DNA of 64,000 nucleotides from a virus, in IMG/VR virus record IMGVR_UViG_3300028133_000003, positions 1 through 64,000 of that record; one strand, 5' to 3'. The notes beneath the pieces were generated by a model, which saw only the letters and a program-made list of their open reading frames with translations, ran no database searches and was not told the origin of the DNA. The translations under genes and the position numbers were made by a program. Of the stretch, positions 8,497 through 17,221 are shown in pieces; within the stretch, counting starts at the first letter, position 1; each line of letters opens with the position of its first letter.

Positions 8497-9999
8497 TTAG
8501 TATCTAACATTTTGTACCTCGAATGGAAATTTTTCTTCTTTATAAATTTTCCTTCTTTCCATACCATGCCTGTAAATATAATTTACCCAATCATGATCAT
8601 CTACTTTATATCTAAAATCATCAATAAAATCATATATCTTTACAACATCTTTGGCTTCATGTTTTCTTAGACCTCTACCAATTGATTGTCTAATAATTAC
8701 TTCAGACTTAAATGATTCAGTAAAAAATATGTTATGTATATTTTTAATAGATATACCAGTTGAAAAAGTACCGTATGATGCTACAATAATAACATCATCA
8801 TTCTTTTCCATTCTCTTTTTAAACTCCTCTCTAAAATCAGACTTAACAGAGCCATCTACATAATAAACCTTTTTGTCTGTTATTGTTCTAAGTTTTTTGT
8901 AGATCTTTTCACCGTATGCAATTTTATGAAATAATATTAAAGAATTAGATTTTGATTTTTTAATTACTTGACAAATAAAATCTAGTCTCTTTTCACTTTC
9001 ATTAATAAAGTTCTGTTCTAAACTAAATAGCTTTTGTCTATCATACGGGTTTTTAGATAATGATGAGAATGCTTCTTTTTGTGCATCGGTTGCATATTCC
9101 ATGTGGATCTGTAATACTTTACATTTTGCAATATGGCCTTCTTCTTGTAAATGAGCAGCCTTTACTTGTGTTACTAATGGGCCCATTGCCGACATTAAAC
9201 TAAGTCTATTTACAGTCCCTCGTTTAGGAATAGTTCCACTTAAACCAAATCTATAATCACAGTGCCAGCATTTATCCATTATCTTCTGAATTGAATTTGC
9301 TTTTGCTTTATGAGTTTCATCAACAAAGACTGCGTCAAATTGACTAAAATATTCTTCATCCTTTTTAGTTAAAGATTGATAAGTACCTATAACTATGTTA
9401 GAACTCTTTCGTAATTTTACACCTGCATAAATCTGTTGAATCTTAATAGGTACTCTTCCTTTATTGTATTCTTCAAAATCTCCGCTTGCTTGAACTACTA
9501 AACTTACATTAGGTACAATCATTAGGATTTTCTTTTTACCTAATTGCTCCATCATATAAGCAACCACCATAAAAGAAATTAAAGTTTTACCTGCAGACGT
9601 TGCTAATTCAGCCAAACACCTTCTGTATTTTAAAATTTTGATTGCAGCATCAATCTGATAGTCTCTAGGTTTAATTTCAGAGTTGGCAAAAAATTCATCT
9701 GCCCATGTCTTAAAAGTTTCCTCATCTATTGAGGTATCAAAAATATCAGTAATTCCGTTTAGTGTAAATTGATAATCATACTCTTTGCATATATCAATCA
9801 CTTCTTTCCATAAACCTGCTGGAATTTTATTTCTTTTAATAAATGAAATGTTACCATCCCATACCTTCTTCTTTACCAAAGGATGGAATCTCCACCCTTC
9901 TATTTTCTTAGTAAGGCTAGATTTTAATTGTTCATATTCCAATTCGGTACATGAATCAATTACTAAAAACTTTTTATTTTCTGAGAGAGATAGCTCCAT
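8497..9999 (-). CDS. uvsW: UvsW-type recombination DNA/RNA helicase
   Basis: The 500-aa length is close to T4 UvsW (about 500 aa). Superfamily 2 helicase motifs are in order: Q-motif region PRDYQIDAA (111-119), Walker A ATSAGKT (133-139), motif II VDETH (226-230), a motif III-like GLSGTIP, and motif VI QSIGRGLRK near residue 435. The first about 100 residues form the small N-terminal domain seen in UvsW. UvsW unwinds D-loops, R-loops and branched DNA, and moves phage replication from origin to recombination mode. The gene overlaps the uvsY stop by one base, so the two are translated together, matching the T4 uvsW-uvsY neighbourhood. Confidence 0.92.
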   Translation of the reverse strand: MELSLSENKKFLVIDSCTELEYEQLKSSLTKKIEGWRFHPLVKKKVWDGNISFIKRNKIPAGLWKEVIDICKEYDYQFTLNGITDIFDTSIDEETFKTWADEFFANSEIKPRDYQIDAAIKILKYRRCLAELATSAGKTLISFMVVAYMMEQLGKKKILMIVPNVSLVVQASGDFEEYNKGRVPIKIQQIYAGVKLRKSSNIVIGTYQSLTKKDEEYFSQFDAVFVDETHKAKANSIQKIMDKCWHCDYRFGLSGTIPKRGTVNRLSLMSAMGPLVTQVKAAHLQEEGHIAKCKVLQIHMEYATDAQKEAFSSLSKNPYDRQKLFSLEQNFINESEKRLDFICQVIKKSKSNSLILFHKIAYGEKIYKKLRTITDKKVYYVDGSVKSDFREEFKKRMEKNDDVIIVASYGTFSTGISIKNIHNIFFTESFKSEVIIRQSIGRGLRKHEAKDVVKIYDFIDDFRYKVDDHDWVNYIYRHGMERRKIYKEEKFPFEVQNVRY

Positions 10000-10448
10000 T
10001 AAAATTCTTTATCATCTAAGTTTATTCTGTTTCTTATTGCAAATGCCATGTTATCTAATGTCTTAATACATTCATAGTAATAATCTATATGAGACTGTAG
10101 CATGTCAATCTGAGTTTTTAAAGAAGACAGATCGGCTTTTATAAATTGATGCTTTTCGCCATTCGTTAGTTTAACATCGTAATTAATTGAATACTCTCGG
10201 TACTGATTCTTATAGTACCTGTCCCAAGTAGCATTCCTTTTATATATTGTAGTTTTAAAATCAGTTACTTTATCTAATAAAATTTGCCTATATGATAACA
10301 TTCTTACTTGACATTCAGCAAGTTCATTCATGCTTTTTAATTTAGAAACAAGATCTTTAATCTTTGTTTTCCAATCATCCCTATCTGAGCTTAATCTAAT
10401 TTCTAATTGTTCGTTAGCTTCCTTTATTTGTGTATCATCAAATGCCAT
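9999..10448 (-). CDS. uvsY: UvsY-like recombination mediator
   Basis: The 149-aa protein sits directly upstream of uvsW with a one-base stop/start overlap. It has the all-helical layout of UvsY. Its C-terminal half (WDRYYKNQY, then FIKADLSSLKTQI, then MAFAIRNRI) lines up well with the T4 UvsY segment ending in GFAIKHIQDMRAF. UvsY loads UvsX recombinase onto gp32-coated single-stranded DNA. The assignment rests on this similarity recalled by eye plus gene order. UvsX itself is not in the window. Confidence 0.75.
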   Translation of the reverse strand: MAFDDTQIKEANEQLEIRLSSDRDDWKTKIKDLVSKLKSMNELAECQVRMLSYRQILLDKVTDFKTTIYKRNATWDRYYKNQYREYSINYDVKLTNGEKHQFIKADLSSLKTQIDMLQSHIDYYYECIKTLDNMAFAIRNRINLDDKEF

Positions 10449-10663
10449 TAAAATATTCCTTTATCGTTATTAATCTTTTTGTAACTTTTTACTTTTGGTT
10501 GAAATTTCTTTTTAGGTTGAGGTAACGAAAAGTTACTTTTTACACTATCAGTTTCAATCTTTTTAAACTTAGTAAATAATTTAAGCTTTTTCTTAGACGT
10601 TTCTAAGTCATTATAAAAATCCTCGAACTGTTCAGCCACGAATTCATTATATTTTTTTATCAT
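10448..10663 (-). CDS. Small basic protein with capsid-tag-like N-terminus
   Basis: This 71-aa protein is not recognised. Its start MIKKYNEFVAEQFEDFY is the closest match in the window to the T4 capsid-targeting sequence MKTYQEFIAEA. The rest is lysine-rich and probably unstructured (KKKLKLF, QPKKKFQPKVKSYKK), so it could bind DNA. It overlaps the primase stop by four bases and the uvsY start by one, which embeds it in the replication operon. It is either a DNA-condensing internal protein or a small replication accessory. Confidence 0.55.
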   Translation of the reverse strand: MIKKYNEFVAEQFEDFYNDLETSKKKLKLFTKFKKIETDSVKSNFSLPQPKKKFQPKVKSYKKINNDKGIF

Positions 10664-11733
10664 AAGAAAATTAAATCTAAATGATTGTTTGTAAAATATT
10701 TATCCAACTCATTTAAACAGCCAGTTCTATTTTTAAATTCATATTTAACTAGATCGTTTAAATCTTTTACCTTTTTCTTAGGTATACTAAAATCCTTTAA
10801 ATATTTATCCCACATGAAAACCGTTTGCCCTTTCTTTAGCTTTTGGATCATTTTAGCTTTACCTTCATAATCATTATCAAACATATATCGCGCAGTTGGT
10901 ATTTCATCAAAATCTAATATTTGTTTTTTAACACCGGTTAATCCTAATGTATTTGACATAAAGAAAGAATCTATAGGACCTTCAAATATTGTAAATGTTC
11001 TACCTAAATCAACGGTTAAGATACCGAATATCATTGAAATTTTATTTAAAGAATCAAGTTCATCTTCAGATACTTTTAGCGGTTTCTTTAACCTATCATA
11101 TATTCTTTCTATATTCCATGTTTTGTATTTAGGACCACCTGTATTTTCTAAAGCTCTAACCTGAAACCCTATTATCTTACCTTTCTTATTTAGATTAAAA
11201 ACATATAATTCTTTTCTTCTTGGATCATAACCGAATTTTTCTGTTTTATGATGGAGCAACCTACTCTTAAGATATGGGTATGCTCTGTATGTTAAAGAGT
11301 TAATAGGATATACATTAAACCCTAACGCAATTTCATCAAATGATAATGCTAATTTATTTGCAGTTTCAAATAAATGAAATTCTAAAGTTTCACCTAAAGA
11401 AAAGTTTTTTCGATTTTCTTTAATAAAATTAATTACATCTATACGGTCTTCGCCTTCGAAGTTTACATTATGATCTTTTAGAAATACATCTAAACTCTCA
11501 TGAGCCGAACAATTGTAACAGTGGAATTGTAAATTTTTCCAATAAAGATTACCTCTTTTCTTTCTTACTGAATCTGTTGAATCACCGCAATAAGGGCATG
11601 CAAAATTTAGCCTTTCCTTACTTTCTAGCATCCTCCTTTTTTCTGGGTGAGAATGATTAAGGTGAAGAACTCGGACCACCTTATCGATGATCCGAGCTTT
11701 CATTTCAGAAGATATTAATACTTCTGTTCCCAT
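10660..11733 (-). CDS. 61: DNA primase, T4 gp61-like
   Basis: The 357-aa length is near T4 gp61 (342 aa). A zinc-binding motif comes first (C46-P-Y-C49 and C72-Y-N-C75). A TOPRIM domain follows with the catalytic glutamate in IFEGPID (E251) and an acidic pair in FDNDYEG (D286, D288). The enzyme would make RNA primers for lagging-strand synthesis with a gp41-type helicase, which is not in the window. It lies between gp32 and the uvsY/uvsW pair. Four bases separate it from gp32. Confidence 0.9.
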   Translation of the reverse strand: MGTEVLISSEMKARIIDKVVRVLHLNHSHPEKRRMLESKERLNFACPYCGDSTDSVRKKRGNLYWKNLQFHCYNCSAHESLDVFLKDHNVNFEGEDRIDVINFIKENRKNFSLGETLEFHLFETANKLALSFDEIALGFNVYPINSLTYRAYPYLKSRLLHHKTEKFGYDPRRKELYVFNLNKKGKIIGFQVRALENTGGPKYKTWNIERIYDRLKKPLKVSEDELDSLNKISMIFGILTVDLGRTFTIFEGPIDSFFMSNTLGLTGVKKQILDFDEIPTARYMFDNDYEGKAKMIQKLKKGQTVFMWDKYLKDFSIPKKKVKDLNDLVKYEFKNRTGCLNELDKYFTNNHLDLIFL

Positions 11734-11737
11734 ATCA

Positions 11738-12661
11738 TTAAAGATCTAATCCATTAATGAAATCATCAAAATCATCTCCCTTAGAAGAATCTTCAGTTTT
11801 GGTTGCAGTAGCTGTTGTAGTTGGTGCAGAGGTTTCAGTTACCTTAGCAGCCGCAGCTTTAGTTGCAGCCGGCGCAGCCGGTGCTTGTCTTGCAGTAACA
11901 GTATCAATAGAAGTTCCAGGATTACTAAATTGAGATAGTACACCCATTACTTTATTTCTCTGTTCATCTGTCCATGGTCTGTAGTCAAAGTTTCCTAAGT
12001 CTGGTGCATCCTTAATAAAATCAAGAATTGCAGTTCTTCCTGCATCATCAGACGTTACATCTTCGCCGCCAATCGACATCGGAGATCTACTTCCTTGGAA
12101 TTTACATGAATCATAATTTGGATAACCACCTTTCTTTGAAATTACCAATTCAAAATTCTTTCCTTCGAATGGATCGAATACTTGTGTTGGTTCATCAAAT
12201 TGTGGATTTAACTCCTCATCAATTTTAGTCTTGATCTTATAACCAAATTTCATTACTTTAATTTGACCTTCAAGATCTCTGTTTTGTGGATCTTTTACGA
12301 TTTGTACTAATGCATAAAATACTTCTCTACGCTTAAGTCCTTCTGACATCTTTTTGTCTACAGCAGATTCAGAGTTTCTAAGTTTAAAGAACATGTCCTG
12401 TACAGCACATTTGTCTCCAACCGTTGAAGGTGAGTCTGCGTAAAAGCCGTTGCCATCTCTGTCTTCTAACCAGTAGACATATTTACGAACGAAAGGTTTG
12501 CGTGGATTTTTTACATTAGGTAGAAACCTAATTAGTGAACGGTAAGTACCGTCTGAACCTTGATCAGGTTTTGGTGTGTAAAGATCGCTTGTTGTTTGCG
12601 GTCTGTCTCCAGTGTCTAGGTCCTTGACGCTAACACTGAAAATGTCGAATTCATTTGCCAT
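11738..12661 (-). CDS. 32: Single-stranded DNA-binding protein, T4 gp32-like
   Basis: The 307-aa protein aligns with T4 gp32 (301 aa). It has an N-terminal cooperativity region, an OB-fold core with RSLIRFLP, a VKDPQN-EGQIKVMKFG segment like T4 VKDPAAPENEGKVFKYRFG, an alanine/threonine-rich linker, and an acidic tail ending DDFDDFINGLDL. Tails of this type recruit partner replication proteins. The zinc ligands of T4 gp32 (one His, three Cys) are not conserved: only Cys and Asp/Lys remain in STVGDKCAVQD, so the zinc site seems lost. A 193-base leader precedes the gene, unusually long here, and could carry self-regulation as in T4. Confidence 0.9.
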   Translation of the reverse strand: MANEFDIFSVSVKDLDTGDRPQTTSDLYTPKPDQGSDGTYRSLIRFLPNVKNPRKPFVRKYVYWLEDRDGNGFYADSPSTVGDKCAVQDMFFKLRNSESAVDKKMSEGLKRREVFYALVQIVKDPQNRDLEGQIKVMKFGYKIKTKIDEELNPQFDEPTQVFDPFEGKNFELVISKKGGYPNYDSCKFQGSRSPMSIGGEDVTSDDAGRTAILDFIKDAPDLGNFDYRPWTDEQRNKVMGVLSQFSNPGTSIDTVTARQAPAAPAATKAAAAKVTETSAPTTTATATKTEDSSKGDDFDDFINGLDL

Positions 12662-12808
12662 TTTAATTGCCTTTTTATTTTACTTTGTTATTAATTGTGG
12701 ATATAACGCAGCTCTGCCTATTTTTAATTTGCCCGGGTATTGCCAATATACTTTGCCTTGTTATATGCCTGTTTATAAGTAACCGAATAATATCAGTTCC
12801 TTTGTTTA

Positions 12809-12818
12809 TTATATATTC
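12809..12818 (-). promoter_or_regulatory. Promoter-like motif GAATATATAA
   Basis: The minus strand reads GAATATATAA, then TAAACAAAG, inside the gene 32 leader, 147 bases before the start codon. It matches the shared motif, but the distance is far greater than at the other genes. Confidence 0.4.
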
Positions 12819-12823
12819 ATATC

Positions 12824-12848
12824 TCTATTTAGTTTCAGTCTAAATAGA
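12824..12848. terminator. AT-rich hairpin after the GroES-like gene
   Basis: A perfect 9-bp stem TCTATTTAG / CTAAATAGA with a 7-base loop starts 6 bases after the GroES-like stop codon. A T tract follows it only on the plus strand, so on the minus strand it is a weak terminator or an mRNA end protector. Confidence 0.35.
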
Positions 12849-12854
12849 ACTTTT

Positions 12855-13121
12855 TTATTGCATAATAGCGGTTACATCGTTTTCTCTAATGCTGAATATA
12901 GTATCGCCATTATATTTAAACTCTGTACCTGCTAAATCATGAAATAGTACTCGTGATCCTACTTTATAATCTGAATCCTCTATGTCATTACCTACAGATA
13001 TGATTGTACCTGAGTATGGTGGAGCATACTGACCTTCGGTTTTTGGTACATATATACTACCAATTTTTTCTGGTAGTTCATCTTTTTTAATAAATATTCT
13101 ATTTTTTATTGCTTTTATCAT
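12855..13121 (-). CDS. GroES-like co-chaperonin
   Basis: The 88-aa protein has the layout of Cpn10/GroES: an N-terminal strand IKNRIFIKKDE, a mobile-loop region after GSIYVPKTEGQ, then GTIISVGN and VGSRVLFHDLAGTEF, ending SIRENDVTAIMQ. Its sequence is closer to bacterial GroES than to T4 gp31, which has the same fold but little identity. It would cap the host GroEL and help fold phage capsid or tail proteins. No GroEL is present in the window. Confidence 0.85.
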   Translation of the reverse strand: MIKAIKNRIFIKKDELPEKIGSIYVPKTEGQYAPPYSGTIISVGNDIEDSDYKVGSRVLFHDLAGTEFKYNGDTIFSIRENDVTAIMQ

Positions 13122-13226
13122 AATATTCTGAAACTAAGTTATAATTGCTATATATAAAATATAACTAATTAAAGAAAGAGAAGTATGTAATTACTAGACT
13201 TAAAGTATTTAGTGGTTTTCTATGTA

Positions 13227-13901
13227 TTAAGTATTTAATGACCACCCTTTTTCTTTATTAGCATTTAATATGAAATATGAATCTACTAAGTCATCAATTG
13301 GTTTAGGGATCTTTTCTGTAAAGTCTTTACCTTGAGTCCATTTCCATAAATCTGTTTTCCTTAAATCTTTATCATTAAAAACGTCGTCTTGGAACGCCTT
13401 TACCATGTAATGTTTATTTGCATTACCTTTACCTGCTAATTTCTTAACATGGGAGGGTTGGTAAATTGAAATGTTTTCTACGCCCCAAGCATTAACAATT
13501 TCATTTCGTAAAAAGGTATTATACTGAACAATGTCAATAAATGAGTTTCCTTTTGAACCATAAGAGAATCCTTCTAATGCAATCTTATGGTTTTGAGTAC
13601 CAAATAAGGTTATTAAAATATTTGAAATTAAATCAGCTATGTTTTGGCCGTCTGTGAGTTTTTCCCTTTCCCTAAGTAAAAAGTCTTTATCTTTTACTTG
13701 TCTATAATAAGGAAATCCTAATATTGATTTATCATCCATTAGTTCTTTATGGACCGAGAATGACTTTGGGATTTTTCTACCTTCTTCATCCCATATTCGA
13801 TTACCGTAATTAAAGAATGTAATAAACGTGTATTTGCCTTTGCTATCCTGAGTACATGTACCTGGACTATTAAGAGAAAAATCTATACCTGTGTAAATCA
13901 A
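13227..13901 (-). CDS. RuvC-like Holliday junction nuclease
   Basis: The 224-aa protein shows the RNase H-like fold pattern of RuvC: first acidic residue D7 in TGIDFSLNSPG, a central glutamate E110 in IALEGFSYG, a conserved PSHVKKLAGKGNANK segment (149-163, like the RuvC PxxVK...G.G.A.K motif), and C-terminal acidic residues in PIDDLVDSYF (D203, D204, D207). It would cut branched recombination intermediates before packaging, a job done in T4 by the unrelated endonuclease VII. The 105-base gap to the GroES-like gene holds no gene that I can see. Confidence 0.75.
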   Translation of the reverse strand: MIYTGIDFSLNSPGTCTQDSKGKYTFITFFNYGNRIWDEEGRKIPKSFSVHKELMDDKSILGFPYYRQVKDKDFLLREREKLTDGQNIADLISNILITLFGTQNHKIALEGFSYGSKGNSFIDIVQYNTFLRNEIVNAWGVENISIYQPSHVKKLAGKGNANKHYMVKAFQDDVFNDKDLRKTDLWKWTQGKDFTEKIPKPIDDLVDSYFILNANKEKGWSLNT

Positions 13902-13911
13902 TTATAATGAA

Positions 13912-14268
13912 TTAAAGCTTCTTACCTAGTACTGCTCCTAATGCAGCACCAATTAATCGACTGGTTAGTAAATCATACAAGGCACCTTTTTGAATACCTA
14001 ATACTTTCGCGATAGCCTTTCCTACAGATTTACCTAAAGCAAATCCAGTAAGTCCACCTAAAACAGATCCTAATATACCTTCGTTAATTATTTCCTCCAT
14101 AATAACCTCTAAGTCTTTTCCGTTATTGTGCTCCTCCATAATTCTATCAACTGCATTATCAATTGCAGTTTCTTGCTCCTCGGTTAAATCATAAGATTCA
14201 TTTAATAGATTTTGTATATCTATAGAATCATCATGATCTTCTGTAAGATAATCTTTGAATGTTTTCAT
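13912..14268 (-). CDS. Capsid-tagged glycine-zipper membrane peptide precursor
   Basis: The 118-aa protein starts MKTFKDYLTEDHDD, very like the T4 capsid tag. An acidic helical stretch follows to about residue 66. A candidate protease site INE before GILGSVLGG (about 67-70) leads into two glycine-zipper membrane helices (GSVLGGLTGFALGKSVG and LIGAALGAVLGKK). Cleavage would release a roughly 50-residue hydrophobic, membrane-inserting peptide. Such helices are typical of pore-forming proteins and of ejected virion proteins. The gene lies between the RuvC-like nuclease and the first tail gene. Function is inferred. Confidence 0.65.
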   Translation of the reverse strand: MKTFKDYLTEDHDDSIDIQNLLNESYDLTEEQETAIDNAVDRIMEEHNNGKDLEVIMEEIINEGILGSVLGGLTGFALGKSVGKAIAKVLGIQKGALYDLLTSRLIGAALGAVLGKKL

Positions 14269-14290
14269 TGCTTTTGTATTTGTTTATATA

Positions 14291-14845
14291 TTAGGTTAGA
14301 TTAATTTTAGTTTCTAAAGCGTTGTATGTAAAATTAATATCAAAGGTTTGGAATTCTATCGTATTACTCGAGAAGTTTAAATCTAATGCACTAACCCCAG
14401 TCATTATCATATCTTTTAGTTGACAAGTTACAAAGATGTTACCTTCTCCATCTATCATTTGCAATCCTATACCTTCAGGCACAAACGGATCTTTACCACT
14501 CTGCTTATAATAAAAATCAAAAACTTCTACAGCCATCCAATAATTTACCCAACCGTCAAAAGCCTGCATAGTTACAGTTAATTGTTTATCAAATAATTCT
14601 TGTGTAGGTAAACTAGTTCTAAATCTTCTAGTATTTCCAGGAAAGTCATTTTGTGTAACTGGATCAAAACTAGGCCCAGGTAGATTCATTGATTGTATTC
14701 CATAATTAAAATAATCAATAGGTTCTTTTATCATAGACCCAGGCATCCTATTTAAGTATGGTTTATACTTATCCGAAATTTCCTTAGGAATAAAGTTTCT
14801 AGGAAATTCAAATTTAAATTGATTATTTCTTGCACTTAATATCAT
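14291..14845 (-). CDS. Tail-tube-like protein
   Basis: The 184-aa protein has the size of T4 tail tube gp19 (163 aa). It has beta-rich segments typical of tube-fold proteins: an IQSMNLPGPSF stretch, a central QLTVTMQAFDGWVNYWM, and a paired strand region near the end (SALDLNFSSNTIEFQTFDI). It may be the tail tube or a baseplate-proximal tube protein such as gp48 or gp54. It starts the long tail gene block, 8 bases from the next gene. No single motif proves the family. Confidence 0.45.
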   Translation of the reverse strand: MILSARNNQFKFEFPRNFIPKEISDKYKPYLNRMPGSMIKEPIDYFNYGIQSMNLPGPSFDPVTQNDFPGNTRRFRTSLPTQELFDKQLTVTMQAFDGWVNYWMAVEVFDFYYKQSGKDPFVPEGIGLQMIDGEGNIFVTCQLKDMIMTGVSALDLNFSSNTIEFQTFDINFTYNALETKINLT

Positions 14846-14852
14846 ATCTTAA

Positions 14853-15857
14853 TTATCTTCTTCTAAATAGATTTCTTCTCTGACGACCTGCTAAATCTTT
14901 AATAGTTCTTATACTATCTATATCTTCTATTGGTCCTTGCCTTGTTGTAAATTCCTGGTTTAACTTGCTTGCCTGTTTAAAATACTTTTTAACCTTTTTA
15001 TTGTTTGGCGCAGTTTTAGTCTTTTTAGTAATGGCTTGTATTTGTTGCCTTTTCTTTTTATTTTGCTCTGCTAATAATTGAGCATTCTTAGCTTCTTCTA
15101 ATATAAGCTCGGATTGCGCATCACCTAACTGAGCCGAAAGCTCAGCTACCTGATCTGTTAGAGATAAATTTGAAGCCTCTAAAGCTTTTATTGTAGCAAT
15201 TTGATCTTCATCTAAAGATAGCATTTCGGCTAACTCTCTGTTGAGCCTTTCTATTTCGCTCTGTAGTTTTGCCAATTCTTTAGCATACTGTAAAGATATT
15301 CTTTTTAATTTAGCTGTCATTGATTCTTCCGCAGCATCCTTTATTCCTAAAAATGTACCGGTGTATAAAACACTCTCATCACTAATACCATTTTCATCTA
15401 CCATTCTCGTGGATATGTAAAAGTTATTGTTGTCTAAAGATAAAATCTTTTTAGAGCTTTCTTTATCAATTTTAAATAAAACCTGACCTTGTGAAAGATC
15501 AACTTCTTTTACCTTAGTCCAATTAGGAATTCTTATTTCATCGTTCTCTCCAATAAATACTAAATTTAATGTACCTACATTACTAAGGTCTATAGGTGTA
15601 TCCGCTAAATCTCCATTTTGACCAGTCTCATCATATAAAGTAAAAATAATATAATCATCAAAAGGTGATATTCTTATTACACCATCGCCTTGTGGCAAAG
15701 GCTCAGCTGTAGGGTTTAAAGTTGTAAACTTAGTATAATATTCTTTCTCTTTTCGTGTTACTGATATTCCTGTGCTGATGCCTAATGGCGTAGCCGTTCT
15801 TCTAGGTCTATTAAAAAAAGATCTAGATTTACTTTCTGATTTATTCTCCTGTTCCAT
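14853..15857 (-). CDS. Structural protein with beta domain and long coiled coil
   Basis: The 334-aa protein has a basic N-terminal arm (residues 1-40, SRSFFNRPRR), a beta-rich domain (about 45-170) and a coiled coil (about 180-270, LQSEIERLNRELAEML and similar heptads). A basic tail follows, ending RRQRRNLFRRR-like. I do not recognise a family. It overlaps the upstream 455-aa gene by 17 bases, so both are probably co-translated tail or baseplate parts. Confidence 0.5.
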   Translation of the reverse strand: MEQENKSESKSRSFFNRPRRTATPLGISTGISVTRKEKEYYTKFTTLNPTAEPLPQGDGVIRISPFDDYIIFTLYDETGQNGDLADTPIDLSNVGTLNLVFIGENDEIRIPNWTKVKEVDLSQGQVLFKIDKESSKKILSLDNNNFYISTRMVDENGISDESVLYTGTFLGIKDAAEESMTAKLKRISLQYAKELAKLQSEIERLNRELAEMLSLDEDQIATIKALEASNLSLTDQVAELSAQLGDAQSELILEEAKNAQLLAEQNKKKRQQIQAITKKTKTAPNNKKVKKYFKQASKLNQEFTTRQGPIEDIDSIRTIKDLAGRQRRNLFRRR

Positions 15858-17208
15858 TGTCTGTTTCTGTTATTGTTTGTATTTTAGCTGGAGATATCGA
15901 TGCCTTAACATTTAATCTATCTCTAAAAGAAGTAACATATTTAGTTTTTACTACCAACTGCTCGACAATTTGATCTGATGTTTGCCCAGGCTTGTCTATA
16001 TTTCCATTTGTTACAATTATACTCGCGCCATCGTCAGGGGCTATCTTATTATATACATTTGCAACTGTTGGTACAACACCTAAATTTATTTTCATTAATC
16101 TTCTTCCGTATTTCTTAACATCAAACGAAGTCAGTTTAGCTTGTTTAATTATTTGAGTATTATCACCACGATTATAAATTCTCAGTAAATAGTTAATTGA
16201 AAAAGATGCGGCAACTGCGCTATTTAAAATAATTGGTCTAAATAATATAGGATCATCAAAGTTAGTAGTTTGCGTAAATACCTGCGTACTTGTTTTAACA
16301 AACGAAGTGTTTATTTGTTCACTTACATTAATTTCATGAAAGACTACCCAAGATGAACCTAGGCTAGCCATAAAGTTAGAAAATGTAGATCCTGTAACTT
16401 CACCAGTTAATTCAAAATAATCTCCACCGTCTGATTGAGTTACACTTGCATATAAGTTATCATAAATATCTCTATTAGGTAAAGTTACCGAATTAATTTC
16501 CTCAACATTGTAATAATCATAACCGTTATCAATTATAGTTTCATATATACCTGTTGCCTTAAATGTTATAGTTGGAGTACTTAAGAATCCTTGCCCTTCG
16601 GTTAATTTAAATCCTAGACCATTTGCAACAGCAGGATTAAAACTATTATTCATAAAATAAAGAGAAGGTATTCTCCACTCTATATATGATGCATATAAGT
16701 TATCATTAATAAGTACCGGGTCAGGATTAAATACTGGCGTATCATTCTTTAAAAAATTTATCGATGATAAGTTTAAAAGTAAACCATCCCTACGAGGAGC
16801 TAATGCTTCAAAAATAATACCGTCATATCCTGTGAATGAAAACCCTGAAATAAAATGTATTCTTATTTTATCATATTCAATGTTTAACTCTGGCGAGAAT
16901 GTTTGCAATAAATTAGCAGAGTCAGTTAGCTTCGGGTCAAAATCATTATAAGGTACACCTATGTCAGTATCTAAATAAGCATATTGAGTCTTATTCTTAC
17001 TTATAGAGGCAGCAGATATATCTCGGTAATTACCCATTTCGCTTGAGACGTTTTCTGTGTTAAAAAGATAGCTGCCACCAGTATACTCATCTCTCATTAT
17101 CTCTATTTGATGAGTTGCTGTGTTAAATTCGGTAGGATCTGATTGACTAGTGTATATGTACTCTAGCAATATTCCATCCGATAATTGTATAAACTTTGAT
17201 GATTCCAT
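15841..17208 (-). CDS. Tail/baseplate structural protein, unknown family
   Basis: This 455-aa protein is rich in beta strands, Asn, Thr and Ser, with no transmembrane helix and no enzymatic motif. Repeated aromatic-rich stretches (YDGIIFEAL, NGYDYYNVEE) fit a virion surface or baseplate protein. The start at 17208 comes shortly after an AAATAAATAAAAAG leader. Its C-terminus overlaps the coiled-coil protein gene. Function is inferred from composition and position in the tail block. Confidence 0.5.
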   Translation of the reverse strand: MESSKFIQLSDGILLEYIYTSQSDPTEFNTATHQIEIMRDEYTGGSYLFNTENVSSEMGNYRDISAASISKNKTQYAYLDTDIGVPYNDFDPKLTDSANLLQTFSPELNIEYDKIRIHFISGFSFTGYDGIIFEALAPRRDGLLLNLSSINFLKNDTPVFNPDPVLINDNLYASYIEWRIPSLYFMNNSFNPAVANGLGFKLTEGQGFLSTPTITFKATGIYETIIDNGYDYYNVEEINSVTLPNRDIYDNLYASVTQSDGGDYFELTGEVTGSTFSNFMASLGSSWVVFHEINVSEQINTSFVKTSTQVFTQTTNFDDPILFRPIILNSAVAASFSINYLLRIYNRGDNTQIIKQAKLTSFDVKKYGRRLMKINLGVVPTVANVYNKIAPDDGASIIVTNGNIDKPGQTSDQIVEQLVVKTKYVTSFRDRLNVKASISPAKIQTITETDNGTGE

Positions 17209-17221
17209 TCTTTTTATTTAT

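Larger units (their letters stand above)
12662..12854 (-). promoter_or_regulatory. Long leader region of gene 32
   Basis: These 193 bases separate gp32 from the GroES-like gene, and I see no gene in them. They hold a promoter-like motif (12809-12818) and a 9-bp hairpin (12824-12848). The rest is AT-rich, apart from a short GC-rich stretch around 12731-12738 (GCCCGGGT). T4 gene 32 mRNA is controlled by its own protein through its leader. A similar role here is inference. Confidence 0.35.

Noticed and set aside
14291-14845. Firm call as major tail tube gp19
   Set aside because: Size and strand pattern fit, but baseplate tube proteins would look alike at this level, so only tube-like is claimed.
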